Below are positions 60,885 to 64,000 of a stretch of 64,000 nucleotides of DNA, one piece after another; within the stretch, counting starts at the first letter, position 1, and each line of letters opens with the position of its first letter. A program made the position numbers and the translations under genes. Source of the stretch: Bin18 sp965200355 (GTDB lineage Bacteria > Desulfobacterota > Binatia > Bin18); contig OZ241351.1 of NCBI GenBank assembly GCA_965200355.1, forward strand, positions 3,038,001 through 3,102,000, given 5' to 3'. The notes under the pieces were generated by a model, which searched no databases, was not told where the DNA came from, and saw only the letters and a program-made list of their open reading frames with translations.

Positions 60885-61832
60885 CTACGCGCCCTTCTCC
60901 AGGAGGGCGTCCATGGCCGTCACCAGTTCGCGCACATGGCCGACGGACACCTGCATCTCGTGTTTTTCTTTGTCGCTCAGGTCCACTTCAATGACACGCT
61001 CCACGCCACCGGCCCCGATAGACACCGGGACGCCAAAGTACACACCGTCAATCCCATATTCGCCTTCAAGGTAGGCGGCACAGGGCAGGATGTGTTTTCT
61101 GTCTTGCAGATAGGCCGCGGCCATCTGCACCGCAGCCGAAGCTGGAGAATAAAAGGCAGAGCCCGTCTTGAGCAACGCGACAATCTCGCCGCCGGCCTGG
61201 CGGGTGCGTTGCTCAATTTCTTCCAAGCGCGCCGCGGAGATGAGCTTCTCGACCGGGACCCCGCCGACCTGGCAATAGCTCCGCACCGGCACCATGTCGT
61301 CACCGTGACCGCCAAGAACCATAGCCGTCACATTCTGGACAGACACGCCGAGTTCTTGCGCAATAAAGGTCCGATAACGGGCGGAGTCCAGGACACCGGC
61401 TTGACCCACTACCCTGTTCTTGGGAAAGCCGGTCACCCGCTTGGTCAGGGTCACCATGGCATCAAGCGGATTGGTAATCACGATCACCAACGCATCCGGC
61501 GCATATTGCTTGATATTGCTGGATACATCGCTCATGATCTTGCAGTTAATACCCAGCAGATCGTCCCGACTCATGCCCGGCTTACGGGCAACGCCGGCAG
61601 TGACAATACAGACATCCGCGCCGGCAATATCAGCGTAGCTCGTCGTCCCGGTAATGTTGGCGTCATAGCCTTCAATAGGTCCGGCTTCGAGCATGTCCAG
61701 GGCCTTGCCCTGAGGGAGGCCGTCAATCACATCAAACAGGACAACGTCGCCCAGTCCCTTGAGCACGCACAGGTGGGCCAGAGTCCCGCCGATATTACCC
61801 GCACCAATGAGCGCAATTTTCTTCCGAGCCAT
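60885..61832 (-). CDS. mdh: Malate dehydrogenase (LDH-like type)
   Basis: Mdh oxidises malate to oxaloacetate with NAD. The 315-residue product has the Rossmann motif KIALIGAGNIGGTLAHLCV, the active-site loop TAGVARKPGMSRDDLLGIN near 80 with the substrate-binding Arg pair, ITNPLDAMVTL, and the catalytic His in VLGGHGDDMVPV near 177. This is the LDH-like MDH group common outside gamma-proteobacteria. ATG 61832 follows GGAGGAAAG. It is first of mdh-sucC-sucD. About 200 bases with no gene separate it from tsaB upstream. Confidence 0.95.
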   Translation of the reverse strand: MARKKIALIGAGNIGGTLAHLCVLKGLGDVVLFDVIDGLPQGKALDMLEAGPIEGYDANITGTTSYADIAGADVCIVTAGVARKPGMSRDDLLGINCKIMSDVSSNIKQYAPDALVIVITNPLDAMVTLTKRVTGFPKNRVVGQAGVLDSARYRTFIAQELGVSVQNVTAMVLGGHGDDMVPVRSYCQVGGVPVEKLISAARLEEIEQRTRQAGGEIVALLKTGSAFYSPASAAVQMAAAYLQDRKHILPCAAYLEGEYGIDGVYFGVPVSIGAGGVERVIEVDLSDKEKHEMQVSVGHVRELVTAMDALLEKGA

Positions 61833-62029
61833 AATGTTCTTTCCTCCGGTCTCGCATCGATGAATAGTCTGGGAAGAGGACAGTCAGGATGGCTGGCCTC
61901 ATCTCAATCCGCTGAGATATTGCTTGTTCGGCAAGGTTGTGGGGCAGGATGCCAAAATTCCTATAGCCTGTCTAGGCCAGAAGGCGCTGAAAGACTCGCC
62001 GGTGTCGCCCAGGGCAGGTCGAGGCTCGA

Positions 62030-62728
62030 CTATCCAGCGCGCCGTTTGAGCCGGTTTCGTTCAGCGTCGGAGCGACGGATATAGTGCGGAAGGAGCTGCG
62101 AGGCGTCATCGTGGTCTCCCTGTTTGAATCGCATCCAGGCTAGGCGGGCGACACTGCTGCCACGGAGCGGGACAGCACTGAGCGGGAGAAATTCCGTATG
62201 GGCCCCGCAGTGTTGTCGAATAATTGTCCCGTAGCGCTCAACCCCATCTCCAACCAAGAGGCAGGGCTCAATGATGTGGTTGGCCAGCTCTTCGGGCGAG
62301 AGGACCAGGTCTTCAGTCAGACGGGTCAGGTGCCCGTGCGGGTCACGCACGAAGGAGGCCGCGTACACTTCACGTTTGCGAGCGTCCAGCACCACACACA
62401 CTCTGCCGGTCCAATCTGTCACGGCATGGGCAAGCGTGAGGAGCGTCGAGACTCCAGCAACCGGTTGAGACAGGGCATAGGCAAAGCCTTTTATCGTGCT
62501 GAGTGCAATGCGCAGACCAGAGAAGGTTCCGGGGCCAATGGTCACTCCTATGCCACCCACCTCAGGCAAGCTGAGGTGGGCCTGATTCAGGACGCGCTGA
62601 ATCAAGGGTAAAAGATTTTCCGCATGACTCGCCGCGGCACCACCCGTCTGTTCTGCGAGCACCCGGCCGTCCTGTATCAGGCCGACACTCGCGACCGGGG
62701 TCGCCGCGTCAATGCCGAGAACACGCAT
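62030..62728 (-). CDS. tsaB: tRNA threonylcarbamoyladenosine biosynthesis protein TsaB
   Basis: TsaB partners TsaD and TsaE in making the t6A37 modification of ANN-decoding tRNAs. The 232-residue product has the ASKHA start LGIDAATPVASVGLIQDG, ASHAENLLPLIQRVL near 34 and GVTIGPGTFSGLRIALSTIKGFA near 62, all diagnostic. The C-terminal 30 residues are basic (SDAERNRLKRRAG) and may be family-variable. It follows rseP by 9 bases. Confidence 0.93.
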   Translation of the reverse strand: MRVLGIDAATPVASVGLIQDGRVLAEQTGGAAASHAENLLPLIQRVLNQAHLSLPEVGGIGVTIGPGTFSGLRIALSTIKGFAYALSQPVAGVSTLLTLAHAVTDWTGRVCVVLDARKREVYAASFVRDPHGHLTRLTEDLVLSPEELANHIIEPCLLVGDGVERYGTIIRQHCGAHTEFLPLSAVPLRGSSVARLAWMRFKQGDHDDASQLLPHYIRRSDAERNRLKRRAG

Positions 62729-62737
62729 GGCGAGCGC

Positions 62738-63808
62738 TCAACTGACCAGGCGTGAAATATCGTTATAGAAGACGAGGACGATGAGCGAGACAATCACCAG
62801 AAAGCCGACCCGCAGCGCCATTTCTTTGGAACGATTGCTCAACGGGCGGCCCATGAGGAGTTCAATGAGCATCAGCAACAGATGGCCCCCGTCAAGGATC
62901 GGGATAGGCAGCAGATTAAAGATAGCCAGGTTGACGTTGACGATAGCCGTGAAGCGCAGCAGATAATCCAATCCCAACCGGGCCTGCTGTCCAGCCACCT
63001 GCGCAATGAGAATAGGGCCGCCCAGCTCTTTGGTTGAAACCTCTCCACTCACCAGCTTGACGACGCTATCCAAAATGAGGTGCGTCCACAGCCACGTCTG
63101 TTCCACTCCGAGCGTCATCGCACGCCCAACTGTCACGGGTTCGGTCGTAAAGGCGCGCTCAATACCAATCACGTAGACGGGTTCGCCGACGGGGTTATCG
63201 CGGAGTTGGGGGGTAATGGTTGTGGCAATAATCTGGCCCCGGTTCGCCTTTTTCATAACCAGGTCGATCTCATTCCCCTTACTGTGCTGAATCTGCTCGG
63301 CCAACGCTTCCCAGGTATGGACCGCCACCCCATCGACTGAGATGATCTCGTCGTCTTCTTCTAAACCGGCCGCTTCCGCCGGCATATTCGCCACAACCCG
63401 GCCAACCGTGGGCTGCTCAACCGGGACATTCATACCAAATTGGGCAAACGCCAGACTAAAGACAACAATGGCCATTAGAAAATTGGCCAACGGTCCGGCA
63501 AAGACAATCAGGAAGCGCTTTGGCAAGGACTTATGGGTGAAGGAGCGGTGTAAGTCGGCCTCGTCTACCTCCTCGCCCACCTCCTCGCCCACCATCTTCA
63601 CATAGCCGCCCAGGGGAATGGCACTGAGTAAATACTCCGTTTCGCCGACCTTACGCCCGATGAGTTTCGGGCCAAATCCGAGCGAGAAGCGCTCAACCCC
63701 AACACCGAGCCATTTCGCAGTCAGGAAGTGTCCCAATTCGTGCACAAAAATAATGAGTCCAAAGACAATAACGACTTGTAACGCAACATCAAAAGTTGAA
63801 AGGTCCAT
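62738..63808 (-). CDS. rseP: Site-2 intramembrane zinc protease RseP
   Basis: RseP cuts membrane-spanning proteins such as the anti-sigma factor RseA during envelope stress and clears remnant signal peptides. The 356-residue product has the zinc motif H23-E-L-G-H27 in the first helix, a periplasmic PDZ domain at about 110-195 (GRVVANMPAEAAGLEEDDEI), and the third ligand region NLLPIPILDGGHL near 300. It has one PDZ domain rather than the two of E. coli. ATG 63808 lies 12 bases after the cdsA stop, the usual cdsA-rseP order. Confidence 0.94.
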   Translation of the reverse strand: MDLSTFDVALQVVIVFGLIIFVHELGHFLTAKWLGVGVERFSLGFGPKLIGRKVGETEYLLSAIPLGGYVKMVGEEVGEEVDEADLHRSFTHKSLPKRFLIVFAGPLANFLMAIVVFSLAFAQFGMNVPVEQPTVGRVVANMPAEAAGLEEDDEIISVDGVAVHTWEALAEQIQHSKGNEIDLVMKKANRGQIIATTITPQLRDNPVGEPVYVIGIERAFTTEPVTVGRAMTLGVEQTWLWTHLILDSVVKLVSGEVSTKELGGPILIAQVAGQQARLGLDYLLRFTAIVNVNLAIFNLLPIPILDGGHLLLMLIELLMGRPLSNRSKEMALRVGFLVIVSLIVLVFYNDISRLVS

Positions 63809-63820
63809 TCCACGTACTCC

Positions 63821-64000
63821 TCAGTTTTCGGGCCAGATGTAATGCCACAGCGTGTTATAGTAATAGATAAAGGCACCTGGGAAAAGTAAACTATCGATAC
63901 GATCAAGAAGCCCACCGTGGCCGGGAAAGAGCCAGCCTGAATCCTTGGCGTTACAGGCCCGCTTCAAGCCAGACTCACACAGGTCGCCCAACTGGGCGAG
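63821..64000 (-). CDS. cdsA: Phosphatidate cytidylyltransferase, C-terminal part
   Basis: The last 59 residues of the protein run from the right edge to a TGA at 63823-63821. They contain the CDP-diglyceride synthase signature: SGLKRACNAKDSGWLFPGHG followed by GGLLDRIDSLLF, with the two conserved Asp of the metal site. CdsA makes CDP-diacylglycerol, the precursor of all phospholipids. The ending WHYIWPEN is hydrophilic, as usual. The N-terminus is outside the window. It sits 12 bases before rseP on the same strand. Confidence 0.93.
   Translation of the reverse strand, partial: LAQLGDLCESGLKRACNAKDSGWLFPGHGGLLDRIDSLLFPGAFIYYYNTLWHYIWPEN

Noticed and set aside
60816..62084. 422-residue plus-strand ORF
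   Set aside because: It lies antisense to mdh, whose motifs and length are canonical; the plus-strand product has no recognisable domain or ribosome-binding site.
1..64000. tRNA genes, CRISPR arrays, insertion sequences, integrases
   Set aside because: I looked for T-loop consensus sequences, regularly spaced repeats, transposase motifs and terminal repeats by eye and found none; a tRNAscan or ISfinder run would be decisive.

Overview
This window is gene-dense bacterial chromosome, about 64 kb of moderately GC-rich DNA carrying roughly 60 protein genes. I see no rRNA, tRNA, CRISPR array, insertion sequence or prophage. No gap between genes exceeds 300 bases; the longest are 45640-45901 (about 260 b) and 1370-1616 (about 250 b). 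The mix suggests an uncultured Gram-negative methylotroph or alkanotroph of the former Deltaproteobacteria. It combines hopanoid genes (hpnA, hpnB, hpnG), a copper membrane monooxygenase (pmoCAB-like) beside a PQQ alcohol dehydrogenase, several CaiB/BaiF CoA-transferases, several LLM flavin oxidoreductases and a DUF1302/DUF1329 pair. Candidatus Binatota is my best guess from gene content alone; no marker-gene tree was run.

Layout. 1-5.1 kb: the start of a CoxM-type FAD subunit, an exported orphan, a DciA-like protein and the B12-dependent ribonucleotide reductase nrdJ behind two NrdR boxes. 5.1-9.6 kb: small orphans, a TPR protein and hpnA-hpnB-hpnG. 9.7-15.3 kb: trxA, then the rod-shape cluster mreB-mreC-mreD-mrdA-rodA. 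15.5-23.7 kb: ppiD, a peroxiredoxin with an in-frame TGA at its catalytic position (candidate selenoprotein), larC, a CusF-like lipoprotein, a NIPSNAP protein, an isochorismatase-like hydrolase, two LLM oxidoreductases and adk.

23.8-32.6 kb is the centrepiece, a minus-strand oxidation operon. In transcription order it holds exported protein B, pmoC, pmoA, a small exported membrane protein, pmoB, exported protein A (a paralog of B), a multicopper oxidase, a cupredoxin and a PQQ alcohol dehydrogenase with the Asp-x-Asp hallmark of lanthanide enzymes. The logic is copper-dependent hydroxylation of a small substrate, then periplasmic oxidation of the alcohol, with copper-handling proteins alongside. 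Four exported proteins in the operon are predicted to begin with His after signal cleavage, which would suit N-terminal copper binding.

32.7-46.8 kb is accessory metabolism: an esterase, a glycerol-dehydrogenase-like enzyme, a DUF1329/DUF1302 envelope pair, four class III CoA-transferases in tandem, a TusA-like protein, a YdjM-like membrane protein, an LLM oxidoreductase and a lactonase-like hydrolase. 46.9-64 kb is a long minus-strand run of mostly core genes: cdsA (partial), rseP, tsaB, mdh, sucC, sucD, a TPR protein, ndk, rlmN, mtnP, a PfkB kinase, a glycosyltransferase, two nucleotide-sugar SDRs, lepA, lepB and a GspE/PilB ATPase.

Five genes are broken by single-frame shifts, all at or next to short homopolymers (near 914, 17556, 33128, 42456 and 43942). 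Uncorrected indel errors in the assembly explain this better than five independent pseudogenes.
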